Source: Fischerella thermalis PCC 7521
GTDB lineage: Bacteria; Cyanobacteriota; Cyanobacteriia; Cyanobacteriales; Nostocaceae
Reading direction: 5' to 3'
Length of the DNA: 64,000 nucleotides
Assembly: GCF_000317225.1 (NCBI RefSeq)
Contig: NZ_AJLL01000008.1
Location: forward strand, 1-64,000
Numbering within the stretch: position 1 is the stretch's first letter; every line of letters begins with the position of its first letter. The notes under the pieces are model-generated. The model had not been told where the DNA came from. It ran no database searches and saw only the letters and a list, made by a program, of their open reading frames with translations. The translations under genes were made by a program, and so were the position numbers. Positions 17,982-27,512 of this stretch are shown here, one piece after another.

Positions 17982-18115
17982 AACACTGCCATCAAATGAG
18001 TCAAACTAGAGAATGTAGCGCAGAGAGTCCATAAAACACTAGCATAGGGATGCTGGATCAACATCCCAGTTGCTTTAACCTATTATTGCGTATCTCAATC
18101 AGTAATTACTGTGTT

Positions 18116-19558
18116 ATGACCCTAACCGTTTACAATACCCTCACTCGTCGCCAAGAACCTTTGGAAACAATTGAGCCTGGAAAAGTTAAGATGTATTGCT
18201 GCGGCGTGACGGTGTATGACTATTGCCATTTGGGTCATGCTCGTTCCTATATAGTTTGGGATACTATACGTCGTTATCTGCAATGGCGCGGTTATCAAGT
18301 CTACTACATCCAGAATTTTACCGATATTGACGATAAGATTCTCAACCGTGCCAGGGAACAAGGTACAACGATGGAAGCGATATCACATCGTTTTATCGAT
18401 GCTTATTTTGAAGATATCCGGCGTTTAAACGTCATGGATGCTGACGAATATCCCCGTGCAACGGAACACATTCCGGAAATCCATGAGATGATTAAAGCCT
18501 TAATTGCAAAAGATTATGCCTATGCGGCTGGTGGTGACGTATATTACAGAGTTGAGCGTTTTTCTACTTATGGCAAGCTATCTGGACGCGAACTAGAACA
18601 AATGCAAGCTGGTGCAAGTGGCAGAGTAGATGCTGAAGATCAAGAAGGTAAAAAACAGCACCCCTTCGATTTTGCTCTATGGAAAGCTGCTAAACCTGGA
18701 GAACCAGCTTGGGACTCACCTTGGGGTAAAGGTCGTCCCGGATGGCATATTGAATGTTCGGCGATGATTCGATCGCGACTAGGTGAAACAATAGATATTC
18801 ATGGTGGCGGTGGTGATTTAATCTTCCCTCACCATGAAAATGAAATTGCCCAATCAGAAGCCGCCATCAATAAACCCCTAGCCCGTTACTGGATGCATAA
18901 CGGCATGGTGATGGTGGATGGTAAGAAAATGTCCAAGTCTCTGGGTAACTTTACTACCATCAGAGAATTATTAGATCGCCCAGTTGACCCAATGGCGGTA
19001 CGTTACTTTGTCTTGCAGGCACACTATCGCAAACCTCTTGATTTTACAGATGAAGCGATCGCCACTGCTGAAAGTAGTTGGAAAACTCTCAAAGAAGGTT
19101 TACTCTTTGGTTACGAACACGGTGAAAAACTTGGCTTTGACAATAACGGCAATAACTTAGATAAAGAAATCATCAACAGGTTTGAAGAATCAGGAGATGA
19201 TGACTTTAACTTCTCTGGTAGCCTAGCAGTACTATTTGAACTGGCCAAGGAACTACGCCGAGAGGGAAATCTTTTGGTGCATGAAGGTAGAACCGAAATA
19301 CCACCAGAAGAATTAGCTAAACAATGGCAGACTCTTGTGACTTTAGCCGGAGTTTTGGGTTTAGAAGCTAAGGTTACAGAAGAAACAAATAATACTGGTG
19401 GTATTACTGAAGTAGAAATCGAAGAGTTAATTCAAAAACGGCAAGAAGCGAGAAAAGCCAAGAACTTTGCCGAAGCAGACCGCATCCGCGATGAATTGCA
19501 AGCCCAAGGCATTACTTTAATAGATAGCCGTGAGGGTACTCGTTGGCATAGGAGTTAA
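18116..19558 (+). CDS. cysS: Cysteinyl-tRNA synthetase
   Basis: A class I aminoacyl-tRNA synthetase of 480 residues that charges tRNA(Cys) with cysteine. The HIGH-type motif reads HLGHARSY, the zinc-binding residues are in CCGVTVYDYC, HIECSAM and HHENE, and the KMSKS motif is intact. The C-terminal anticodon-recognition domain is complete. I start it at ATG 18116 (MTLTVYNTLTRRQEP), which matches the family's N-terminus; an in-frame ATG at 18050 would add 22 unrelated residues. It is divergent from the CobW gene with the promoters in the 134-base spacer. Confidence 0.96.
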   Translation: MTLTVYNTLTRRQEPLETIEPGKVKMYCCGVTVYDYCHLGHARSYIVWDTIRRYLQWRGYQVYYIQNFTDIDDKILNRAREQGTTMEAISHRFIDAYFEDIRRLNVMDADEYPRATEHIPEIHEMIKALIAKDYAYAAGGDVYYRVERFSTYGKLSGRELEQMQAGASGRVDAEDQEGKKQHPFDFALWKAAKPGEPAWDSPWGKGRPGWHIECSAMIRSRLGETIDIHGGGGDLIFPHHENEIAQSEAAINKPLARYWMHNGMVMVDGKKMSKSLGNFTTIRELLDRPVDPMAVRYFVLQAHYRKPLDFTDEAIATAESSWKTLKEGLLFGYEHGEKLGFDNNGNNLDKEIINRFEESGDDDFNFSGSLAVLFELAKELRREGNLLVHEGRTEIPPEELAKQWQTLVTLAGVLGLEAKVTEETNNTGGITEVEIEELIQKRQEARKAKNFAEADRIRDELQAQGITLIDSREGTRWHRS

Positions 19559-19564
19559 AAAAAA

Positions 19565-19631
19565 CGAACACAGATGAACACCGATAAACACAGATAATTT
19601 ATCCGTGTGCATCTGTGTGCATCTGTGTTCG
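19565..19631. repeat. Imperfect 67-bp palindrome between convergent genes
   Basis: The left half (CGAACACAGATGAACACCG onward) is the near-complement of the right half ending CATCTGTGTTCG, with about six mismatches over 33 positions. It lies six bases past the cysS stop codon and 45 bases before the end of the ABC ATPase gene. It could act as a bidirectional terminator, but has no T-run and is more probably a dispersed palindromic repeat. Confidence 0.8.
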
Positions 19632-19675
19632 ATTTTCAAAACATCATACTTTACTACATGCAAGGAACACTAAAT

Positions 19676-20983
19676 TTAAGGAAAAATTGCCAATTCCGTT
19701 TCTGGATCAAAAAAGTGAAGTTTTTCTGGTGTCAGGGATAACCATAGCTGTTCCCCCACATGTACCAGCCTGTCTGGAGGTACTCGCACTTGCAAAGAAT
19801 TACCAGAAGCAGTCACAGGTTGTTGAAAACTAGAACCAACTAACTTTGTAGATAAATAGCTATCATTGCCGAGGTTTTCTACTAATTCGACTTGTACTGG
19901 TAAATTTTTCGTCGCAGGCACACTTAAAATTAAATTTTCTGGACGAATGCCTAATATTACAGTGCGTCCATCGTATTTTTGTAAGGCTTTACCCCAAAAT
20001 TCTGGCAAAGTCAGGCGAAAATCTCCGTTAGTAATTAACAAAGGGGCATGAAATTGCATCGGCATAAAATTCATTGGTGGTGAACCAATAAATTCAGCCA
20101 CAAAAAGGTTGGCGGGACGATTATAAAGTTCCAACGGCTGGGCAACTTGTTGAATTTGACCTTGATTGAGAATTGTAATGCGATCGCCCATTGTCATCGC
20201 TTCTGTTTGATCGTGGGTAACATAAATTGTTGTTGTCCCTAGCTGGCGTTGCAGTTTGACAATTTGGGCGCGAGTTTCGGCGCGCAGTTTAGCATCAAGG
20301 TTAGAAAGCGGTTCATCCATAAGAAACACTTGGGGATTGCGGGCGATCGCCCTTCCTAAGGCTACCCGTTGTCTTTGTCCCCCGGATAATTGTTTGGGTA
20401 AACGATTTAACAGTCCCTCAATTTGTAATAACTGGGCAACGTATTTTACCCGTTCATTGACTGAGCGTTCTTTCTTTGAAATATAACGGAGTCCTTTGGG
20501 TAAATTTCGTGTCATCCCCACGAGTAAATTTTCTGCCCACGCCGTTAAATGGGGTGATGGGGTAAACTCCTCCCCACCTCCAATAGTTCGGCGTCGCAAT
20601 CCAAAAGCAATATTGTCATACACCGACATGTGGGGATAAAGGGCGTAATTTTGAAACACCATCGCAATATCTCGTTCCTTAGGGGGGAGATCGTTAACTA
20701 AGCGATCGCCTACCCAGATATTGCCTCCAGTCATGACTTCCAAACCAGCAATTAACCGTAGCAAGGTGCTTTTACCACAACCAGAAGGCCCGACCAGCAC
20801 CATAAATTCACCATCTGCCACAGTCAGGTTAATTCGCCGCAAGACATTCACACCATCTGCACTTTTAGAGGCAGTTGCTTCCTTTTTCTCTCCATTCAAT
20901 ACCAGCTGGGTTTGAGAAGTAACACTTTCTCCCCGACGAGGAGGAAAACTTTTATAAACGTTTTCTAAAATTACTTGCGCCAC
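19676..20983 (-). CDS. ABC transporter ATP-binding protein, MalK/UgpC type
   Basis: The ATPase subunit of a sugar-type (CUT1) importer. Walker A GPSGCGKST, the Q-loop VFQNYALYPHMSV, signature LSGGQRQR, Walker B VFLMDEP and the H-loop are all intact, and a TOBE/OB regulatory domain follows from about residue 290. Two oddities: about 25 extra residues before the P-loop, and an insertion of roughly 45 residues (from RTIGGGEEF to SVNERVKYV) between Q-loop and signature. I prefer GTG 20983 (VAQVILENVYKSF) over TTG 21004. No permease or binding-protein gene is adjacent, so it may serve a transporter encoded elsewhere. Confidence 0.92.
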   Translation of the reverse strand: MAQVILENVYKSFPPRRGESVTSQTQLVLNGEKKEATASKSADGVNVLRRINLTVADGEFMVLVGPSGCGKSTLLRLIAGLEVMTGGNIWVGDRLVNDLPPKERDIAMVFQNYALYPHMSVYDNIAFGLRRRTIGGGEEFTPSPHLTAWAENLLVGMTRNLPKGLRYISKKERSVNERVKYVAQLLQIEGLLNRLPKQLSGGQRQRVALGRAIARNPQVFLMDEPLSNLDAKLRAETRAQIVKLQRQLGTTTIYVTHDQTEAMTMGDRITILNQGQIQQVAQPLELYNRPANLFVAEFIGSPPMNFMPMQFHAPLLITNGDFRLTLPEFWGKALQKYDGRTVILGIRPENLILSVPATKNLPVQVELVENLGNDSYLSTKLVGSSFQQPVTASGNSLQVRVPPDRLVHVGEQLWLSLTPEKLHFFDPETELAIFP

Positions 20984-21143
20984 GAGTTTTTCAGCAATGG
21001 TCAAGGGTCAAGGGTCAATGGTCATTTGTCATTAGTTAATAACTTTAAACAAATGACAAAGTACACTTAGGCTTCAGCGCTCATGATACACGTTTGCAGT
21101 GACTACGAAAAGTTAAAAAAACAGCTTTTACTATAACAGCCAC

Positions 21144-21246
21144 ACTACCTTGAAAGACACCCCTCTCCTTAGCAAGGAGAGGGGCGAGGGGTGAGGTTTT
21201 TTCATCCTTGGTGGTGAAATTTTTTCATTAGGACTACCTTGAAAGA
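21144..21246. mobile_element. Small hairpin element flanked by a 14-bp direct repeat
   Basis: ACTACCTTGAAAGA occurs at 21144-21157 and again at 21233-21246. Between the copies lies a perfect 11-bp hairpin (21160-21184; CCCCTCTCCTT, loop AGC, AAGGAGAGGGG) followed by GAGGGGTGAGGTTTTTT. A related hairpin plus AGGGGTGAGGTT occurs at 38056-38089. The bracketing direct repeat looks like a target-site duplication of a non-autonomous element, but it could also be a chance or recombination product. It immediately precedes a truncated gene. Confidence 0.6.
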
Positions 21247-21268
21247 AAGCACATTGGGGAATTTTATT

Positions 21269-22003
21269 ATGGCTTCTCATCTTACCTCAAATCCTTCTCC
21301 TCAAGAGACGCCGACTCCTACCCATGACATTTTATTTGAATCTATTCAAACTTCACCACCGATGGATGTGCTTTGGTTCCGTTTACCGAAGCAACCAGGA
21401 GATTATGAAGGGGGAATGGGGCGTATTGGTCGTGGTCATATCGTCGCTATGCTAGATCGCGGCGATCAATGGCAAATTGCCTACGTGATTCCTAAGGGAG
21501 AGTATCAGGAAATTCGTGCGTCTGGCATGGAAGCTTTGAGAAAGTCTATTGTAGAAGTAGTGCCAGAATTGCAAGACCGCATTCAACATCTACAAGATTG
21601 GTCACAGATTGCTTTCCTGTCTGTAGAATCCAGCCGCTTAGTCCGTTGGTATCGTCCTGGACTACTGCTGATTGGTGACGCAGCCCATGTGATGTCTCCT
21701 GTCGGTGGAGTTGGTATCAATTATGCGATTCAAGATGCTGTTGTGGCTGCAAATGTCCTGAGTAAACCACTCAAGCAAGGACATGTAGAATTACACGAAC
21801 TCGCCAAAGTGCAACGCCAAAGAGAATTGCCGACTCGGATTATCCAAGCATTTCAGTCTTTTATCCAACAGCAGATATTTGCCCGTGTTCTCAATTCAAA
21901 TCAGTTGTTACAGCTACCTGGTTGGTTACGCTTGCCTTGGTTACGTGACTTGCCAGCAAGGTTAGTAGCCTATGGTGTTTTTCCTGCTCATGTCAAAACT
22001 TGA
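21269..22003 (+). pseudogene. FAD-dependent monooxygenase, C-terminal part only
   Basis: The frame matches the C-terminal two-thirds of a flavin monooxygenase of the PHBH/FAD_binding_3 type, starting around QTSPPMDVLWFRLPK. The second FAD motif is intact: LLIGDAAHVMSPVGGVGINYAIQDA (roughly residues 140-165). The N-terminal Rossmann domain with GxGxxG is missing, so FAD cannot be held in the usual way; complete proteins have about 400 residues against 245 here. ATG 21269 is the first ATG; a TTG at 21239 lies in the flanking direct repeat. The last domain is unbroken, suggesting recent 5' loss. Product, if made, is probably inactive. Confidence 0.7.
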
Positions 22004-22352
22004 AGACAAGTATAATACAAATGTACTGAATTGTTGTAGAATTAAATACTTATTGCAGCCAATTAAAGTTTCCGAACAGTAGTTTGATACTGTTCGCAAT
22101 ACTTCCTTGGCTTTTATGCTAAAACAGTCTCAAAGCCAAGAGTGTAAATTATGGAATTTAGTTATTCACCATCAATAAAGTTAATGAGTCTTGGTTGTCA
22201 TTAGTTAATAGTCAATGGTCATTAATTATCATTAACAATATTTTTAATAGAGACATTCGTATGATAAACAAAACAAACATTATTTAATATTCTTGCTTTC
22301 CTGTTCCCCGTTCCCCAATCCCCAATCCCTATTTCAACTCAGGAGAATTTTG
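22004..22352. other. Intergenic region upstream of the SSB gene
   Basis: AT-rich spacer. No gene or stable hairpin recognised; some short GTCATTAGTTAATAG-type repeats are present. The promoter of the SSB gene should lie here. Confidence 0.45.
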
Positions 22353-22889
22353 ATGAACAGCTGTATTTTGATGGCGGAAATTATTAAAGAACCAGAACTG
22401 CGTTTTACACCAGATGGATTGGAAGTGACAGAGATGCTGGTGCAGTTTTCTGGGTTGCGAGAAAGTGAACCAGCAGCAAATTTAAAAGTAGTAGGTTGGG
22501 GCAATATGGCTAAAGAAATTCAGCAGCACTACCACGTTGGCGATCGCGTTCTTTTAGAAGGACGCTTAGGTATGCACACCATTGATCGTCCAGAAGGTTT
22601 TAAAGAAAAACGTGCCGAGTTGACAGTACAAAAAATTTATCCTTTGGTTGCAAATTTAAACATGACTGGATCTTCCAGGACCACAGCACCAATTACTACT
22701 CCTCCTCAAAAAGCTGTTTCTAGTTACGAACCACCGCTTTCTACGCCAACTCCAACAACAAGTAATGTTGGTGTCGCTTCCCAAAATAATTACTCAGAAC
22801 CTGTTCCCCAAGTCTCAAAACCTGAACGCAGTTCCTATCCTCCAGTAGCACCTAACCCAGAACCAGACGTTGATGATATCCCATTTTAA
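22353..22889 (+). CDS. ssb: Single-stranded DNA-binding protein (SSB family)
   Basis: A 178-residue SSB-type protein: an N-terminal OB fold (MNSCILMAEIIKEPELRFT through about residue 105), a flexible Pro/Thr/Ser-rich linker and the acidic tip DVDDIPF that in SSB proteins recruits repair and replication partners. The start is ATG 22353, ten bases behind AGGAG; an in-frame ATG at 22293 lies in repeat-like spacer. The OB fold deviates from housekeeping SSB, so this may be the second, cyanobacterial-type paralogue; I cannot tell whether a canonical ssb exists elsewhere. Confidence 0.88.
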   Translation: MNSCILMAEIIKEPELRFTPDGLEVTEMLVQFSGLRESEPAANLKVVGWGNMAKEIQQHYHVGDRVLLEGRLGMHTIDRPEGFKEKRAELTVQKIYPLVANLNMTGSSRTTAPITTPPQKAVSSYEPPLSTPTPTTSNVGVASQNNYSEPVPQVSKPERSSYPPVAPNPEPDVDDIPF

Positions 22890-23039
22890 ATCAGTGAACA
22901 GTTACCACTGATCAGTTATCACTTATTGTTTACTAGTTAACCCCCGTAGATTCTGGGACTTACACCTTTTTCCCTTACTGTTCATTGATAACTGATAAAA
23001 TCCTGTTTATTTTCAATTCCCATTTAACCCCGACTTCCT
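22890..23039. other. Spacer between SSB and ABC ATPase genes
   Basis: A 150-base spacer with short AACAGTTA/ACTGATAA repeats and no gene. It should hold the promoter of the ABC gene if that is separately transcribed. Confidence 0.4.
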
Positions 23040-24929
23040 ATGAAAGAAATAGTCCTAGATGTTCGCGATTTACAGGTAGAATTTGCTGGTGATAGCAAAA
23101 TCATCAAAGCTGTAGATGGAATTTCTTTTCAATTGCATCGAGGTGAAACTCTAGGCATAGTAGGAGAGTCGGGGAGTGGCAAATCAGTTACATCTCTAGC
23201 AATCATGGGTTTATTGCAGTCTCCGGGTAGGATAGCAGGCGGAGAAATTTGGTTTCGTGCCAATGAAAATAGTCAACCCATCAATTTGGTAGAGTTATCT
23301 CCTCAGGAAATGCAACTGCACCGGGGTGGCGATATCGCCATGATTTTTCAAGAACCGATGAGTTCGCTTAACCCTGTGTATACTATTGGATTTCAACTAA
23401 CAGAAGCAATTTTACGACACCAAAATATTTCAGAAGCAGAAGCACGACACCAAGCGATCGCACGGCTGCAAGAAGTAAAATTGCTCCAAAGTGATGAAAA
23501 GATCCGACAGCATTATATTGACACCTGGCAACACTCATCTTTTGGTTCATCCAGCTTAGATGAACAAAAGCTACTCAAGTTAGTCAAGCAACATAAAGAA
23601 GCCATCCTAGAACGTTATCCTCATCAACTTTCCGGGGGTCAGTTACAACGGGTGATGATTGCGATGGCAATTTCCTGCAACCCCCTGGTATTAATTGCTG
23701 ATGAACCAACTACCGCCTTGGATGTGACGGTGCAAGCAACTATTATTGATTTGCTGCGAGAATTACAGGTCAGTCGCGACATGGCGTTAATTTTTATCAC
23801 CCACGACTTAGGCTTAATTGCCGAAGTAGCCGATAAAGTCGCGGTCATGTACAGAGGTAAAATTGTTGAATTCGATGACGCCAGCAAAATTTTTGCCAAT
23901 CCTCAACATCCATATACAAAGGGTTTGGTAGCTTGTCGTCCTAAACTTAACCGCCGTCCCCACAAGCTTTTAACTGTTTCCGACTACATGAATGTCGAGG
24001 AAATACCAACGACGGGAGAAGTGATGATTCAGGGAAAAGAACCCACAGAACCCCCAGATGTCACGCCGGAAGAAATAGCGCAGAGATTAGCAAATTTAGA
24101 AAGCGAACCACCTCTACTCCAAGTTAAGGATCTTAAGGTTGGTTTTCCAATCAAGGGTATATTTGGCGGTACAAAACGTTATTACATGGCTGTGAATGGA
24201 GTTTCCTTTGATGTCAAAAAAGGAGAAACTCTAGGTTTGGTGGGAGAATCTGGTTGTGGCAAAACTACCTTAGGCAGAACTTTGTTACGCTTAATCGAAC
24301 CGATGAGTGGTCAAATTATCTTTGAGGGACGAGATATCACAACCCTTAAAGGAGAAGCATTGCAAAAACTGCGACGGGAAATGCAAATAGTCTTTCAAAA
24401 CCCATTTAGTTCCCTTGACCCCCGTATGAAGGTAGGGGACACGATCATGGAACCCTTGCTGATTCACTCCATTGGTAATACAAAGCAAGAAAGACAAAAA
24501 CGTGCTGCTTATCTATTAGAACGAGTCGGCTTAAGCGCCGATGCTATGAACCGCTATCCGCATCAGTTTTCCGGTGGTCAACGCCAAAGGATTTGTATTG
24601 CTCGTTCTTTAGCCTTGAATCCTAAATTTATTATTTGCGATGAATCGGTTTCGGCGTTGGATGTATCAGTGCAGGCGCAGGTGCTGAATTTGCTCAAAGA
24701 ATTACAAGATGAGTTTGGTTTAACTTACATCTTTATTTCTCATGACTTGAGCGTGGTAAAGTTTATGAGCGATCGCATTTTAGTTATGAATAGTGGTGAA
24801 ATTGTCGAGCAAGGCATAGCAGAAGAAATTTACCGCGAACCCAAACAAGAATACACTCAAAAGTTAATTGCTTCGATTCCTACTGGTAGTCGCGATCGTA
24901 TCCAACATCGCCAATTACGGGCAATGTAA
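23040..24929 (+). CDS. Peptide/nickel-type ABC transporter, two fused ATP-binding domains
   Basis: A 629-residue protein in which DppD-like and DppF-like ATPases are fused, as in GsiA/YejF-type importers of oligopeptides or glutathione. Each half has a full set of motifs: Walker A GESGSGKS (about residues 43-50) and GESGCGKT, signatures LSGGQLQR and FSGGQRQR, and Walker B regions [11 protein letters not shown] and [11 protein letters not shown]. The Walker B Glu of both sites is kept, so both can hydrolyse ATP. An oligopeptide-type C-terminal extension follows each domain. No permease or substrate-binding gene is adjacent. The start is ATG 23040. Confidence 0.93.
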   Translation: MKEIVLDVRDLQVEFAGDSKIIKAVDGISFQLHRGETLGIVGESGSGKSVTSLAIMGLLQSPGRIAGGEIWFRANENSQPINLVELSPQEMQLHRGGDIAMIFQEPMSSLNPVYTIGFQLTEAILRHQNISEAEARHQAIARLQEVKLLQSDEKIRQHYIDTWQHSSFGSSSLDEQKLLKLVKQHKEAILERYPHQLSGGQLQRVMIAMAISCNPLVLIADEPTTALDVTVQATIIDLLRELQVSRDMALIFITHDLGLIAEVADKVAVMYRGKIVEFDDASKIFANPQHPYTKGLVACRPKLNRRPHKLLTVSDYMNVEEIPTTGEVMIQGKEPTEPPDVTPEEIAQRLANLESEPPLLQVKDLKVGFPIKGIFGGTKRYYMAVNGVSFDVKKGETLGLVGESGCGKTTLGRTLLRLIEPMSGQIIFEGRDITTLKGEALQKLRREMQIVFQNPFSSLDPRMKVGDTIMEPLLIHSIGNTKQERQKRAAYLLERVGLSADAMNRYPHQFSGGQRQRICIARSLALNPKFIICDESVSALDVSVQAQVLNLLKELQDEFGLTYIFISHDLSVVKFMSDRILVMNSGEIVEQGIAEEIYREPKQEYTQKLIASIPTGSRDRIQHRQLRAM

Positions 24930-25067
24930 AGTAAAGTAGGCTGTGTTACAGCTTTAGCCTGTCGTACAGTGTTATGTTGCCGTGTGTTAGACATTTTGAT
25001 AATTTTTTGTTAGCAATCATTTGAAAATTCGCGCCCAATACACGCCACTACAAAATAGTGCCTCCAA

Positions 25068-26195
25068 TCAAGTTTGCATAGCAAATTCTGTCGGTGCAAT
25101 TCCCCAATTCGCCCAAGTAATTGCTTCTTGTGCAGATTGTACATTTGGTGGCACACGCAATACATGAATATATCCTGTGCTAGGACAAGTCATTTTTAAT
25201 AAATAAATTGGTTCTATATCTACATCGTTCTCTATTTTTAATAATGTGTATTCTCGATAACGATCTAACTCAGATGCTTGTAATTGTTCGATAATACGAG
25301 CGTAGCCGATACCCTGAATCAATACTCGCCGCAGTTCGGCGTTATCTTCTTGCAATAACCATTGTGCTTGCCATTGTTGGGGGTGTAGCTTACCATATTT
25401 TTCTGGCAAAGTAATACCGTGGTAGGCGTAAAGGTTGTACCCGTCGGCAAATTCAATCGCAGTTTCACCTTCAGCGTGGAGGCGATTACTGCTGTCAAAG
25501 CACAGTTTGGTGGGGCGATCGCACACTACTGCTACTCTTTTATAAGGAAAAATCCAACCACAAGATTTAGCCAAAGATTGAAACAACTGCAATAACTCTT
25601 GATCAGCAGTGTAATTTAATGCAGATTTCCAAAATTCTAACCAACTGCAATAGCTGCAAAATGTAGCAGCAGGTATAAAGTTACCGTCATATTGTTTGCC
25701 CAATTCATTTTGCAGTTGATGATACAGTGCTGATAAATTTACTTCAATTTCTAACTCTACGAGATATCCTAAGTCAGTGTTTAACTGCTGTTCTAAAGAT
25801 TTCATGTAAGAAAGAAATTGATAATACAATGTGGTGTGAATGTGTACATTAATATTATCGGGTCTTTGAATAGCAATAGGATCTTGATAATATCTTGCCT
25901 GAGCCGGAAATAACTTTAATATACGTAAACGTAATTGTAACAATCTCTGCACCAAGCTTGGAATAATTAAATTCTCACAGCTTGGTAAAGCTTTACTCAT
26001 AGCCTCATAGGGGCTTTCACAAAATACTACTTCTGGTGTAGCAAGACCACAAAAAGCATAAACTTCTTTAACTGCCTCAGCTGCTTTTTTTCGGTCAACT
26101 CGCTGAGTTGAAAGAGCAATATTTCTCCACTTGCGTTGATAAATTGGAACTAAATTCTCCTGTTCTAGACTTAGTTTTGCAAATTGGTATGACAT
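25068..26195 (-). CDS. DUF6745-type protein of unknown function
   Basis: A 375-residue soluble protein without signal peptide. The middle part has the pattern VAVVCDRPTKLCFDSSNRLH, followed by EFADGYNLYAYHGITLPE, and a later NAELRRVLIQGIG, which together resemble the DUF6745 family, proteins of unknown function found in cyanobacteria and actinobacteria, often near leucine-rich-repeat proteins. The N-terminal 130 residues are helical. No catalytic residues can be proposed. It starts at ATG 26195 and stands alone, with large spacers on both sides. Confidence 0.7.
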   Translation of the reverse strand: MSYQFAKLSLEQENLVPIYQRKWRNIALSTQRVDRKKAAEAVKEVYAFCGLATPEVVFCESPYEAMSKALPSCENLIIPSLVQRLLQLRLRILKLFPAQARYYQDPIAIQRPDNINVHIHTTLYYQFLSYMKSLEQQLNTDLGYLVELEIEVNLSALYHQLQNELGKQYDGNFIPAATFCSYCSWLEFWKSALNYTADQELLQLFQSLAKSCGWIFPYKRVAVVCDRPTKLCFDSSNRLHAEGETAIEFADGYNLYAYHGITLPEKYGKLHPQQWQAQWLLQEDNAELRRVLIQGIGYARIIEQLQASELDRYREYTLLKIENDVDIEPIYLLKMTCPSTGYIHVLRVPPNVQSAQEAITWANWGIAPTEFAMQT

Positions 26196-26839
26196 ACTAA
26201 AATAGGTTTAGTTAATATGTTATATTTTCAAAGTAACTCCAACTTTACAAGTCTGCGGTAGTTTCTGTTAGCTTTTCACTATTGCAATAGTCGTAACTAA
26301 TCGCTAAAAACAATCAAGAACATTGTTACTAAGTTAATAAAATCAGCATTCTTTACTTTCAACTGTCACATCAACAAAGATGATGGCTAAAATCGTATGT
26401 TCTATACAAAATAGATGACCTTAATCTCTAAGTTAGACTAGCATCTCTTAGAAAGTGATCATAATTATTACTATTACACAGTTAACTTAGAAATAACATT
26501 AATAATCATGAGAAGACAAGAGATATGCAACAATAAATATATACCTGGTATCAATCTTTATTTTTCCACAGACAAATAAAATAATTTCTTTCTGGTTAAG
26601 CCAATAGTAGTTAGAATGTGGATTTAAAGGCTTAGCTGGGTTAGAGCAGTCTAAAATTTTTACATTATAGCTATGGTGTATAAGAAACAACTAGTTTTCA
26701 GACGAATTTATTAAATATTTTTAAATACAAGTATTTTTTACATTTGTTAGAGAATTTGAGAAGATAGGCAATTTGTAATTACACGACCAAAATCAAGCTT
26801 AATATTTGTTAGTAGCTATAGAGCGATCGCTGATTTAAC
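26196..26839. other. AT-rich intergenic region
   Basis: About 640 bases, strongly AT-rich. One short minus-strand reading frame (63 codons) has no family features. I see no RNA gene or stable hairpin; the promoter for the DUF6745-type gene should be at the left end. Confidence 0.45.
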
Positions 26840-27229
26840 TTACCGTAACTTGTGTATATTTTGCTCCCAATTAGCCCCGTCAAAAGGTACAATTTCAAAC
26901 TTTTTCACTACATCACCATCTAGACAACGGATGTTAACATCTATGCTGTCTGGATGACTGCGAGGAATATAAAAAGAGTGTATTCCACAAATGCAACAAA
27001 ATTTATGCTGAGCAACTCCTGTATTAAATGTGTAAGTTGTTAATACATCATCGCCTTGGAGTAATGTAAATTTATCTTTTGGCACGATCAAATGCAGAAA
27101 TCCTTTTTTTCTGCAAATAGAACAGTTGCAATCATCGGCTTTATGCCTATCAACTACAACTTGAAAACGTACCGCGCCACAATGGCATCCGCCTGTGTAT
27201 GTGACTGATTCTTGGATATTGCTTGTCAT
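26840..27229 (-). CDS. GFA/CENP-V family zinc protein
   Basis: A 129-residue protein of the GFA (glutathione-dependent formaldehyde-activating enzyme-like) family, small zinc-binding beta proteins. The Cys ligands are visible: GGCHCGAVRF (about residues 13-22), CNCSICRKKGF (34-44) and HKFCCICGIHSFYIPRS (75-91). Despite the name, most members have no proven activity; glutathione or formaldehyde chemistry is only a possibility. The start is ATG 27229. It is followed closely by, and probably transcribed after, the 86-residue gene upstream at 27252-27512, 22 bases away. Confidence 0.88.
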   Translation of the reverse strand: MTSNIQESVTYTGGCHCGAVRFQVVVDRHKADDCNCSICRKKGFLHLIVPKDKFTLLQGDDVLTTYTFNTGVAQHKFCCICGIHSFYIPRSHPDSIDVNIRCLDGDVVKKFEIVPFDGANWEQNIHKLR

Positions 27230-27251
27230 GTGAATAGAGAAATGCTAGGTT

Positions 27252-27512
27252 TTAAGCATGTAAATTAGCTTGTTCTTGCAACCAAGGATCTACTGGTTGT
27301 CCGTCTTTGCGCCGCAATTCAATTTCTACTACCATCACTTCTTTAGAACCTGGAGGGGCAGGTTTTTTGTGGAAAATAATATCGTAATCTGCGGGATTAT
27401 GATTACGCTCTTTCAACCATTCTTGTACTTTAGTTGTGGCAAAAAATGATTGCCCTTGTTCAAACATCTGGGTAATTTGCATTTGTAAAGAGTAAGGATT
27501 TAAACGACCCAT
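27252..27512 (-). CDS. Small conserved-type protein of unknown function
   Basis: An 86-residue soluble protein with a mixed alpha/beta pattern (EVMVVEIELRRKDGQPVDPWL in the C-terminal half). I recognise no motif or family. The reading frame has codon use like its neighbours and a plausible start at ATG 27512 after a purine-rich stretch. It precedes the GFA gene in the same direction with a 22-base spacer, so the two form a likely two-gene operon. Confidence 0.65.
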   Translation of the reverse strand: MGRLNPYSLQMQITQMFEQGQSFFATTKVQEWLKERNHNPADYDIIFHKKPAPPGSKEVMVVEIELRRKDGQPVDPWLQEQANLHA

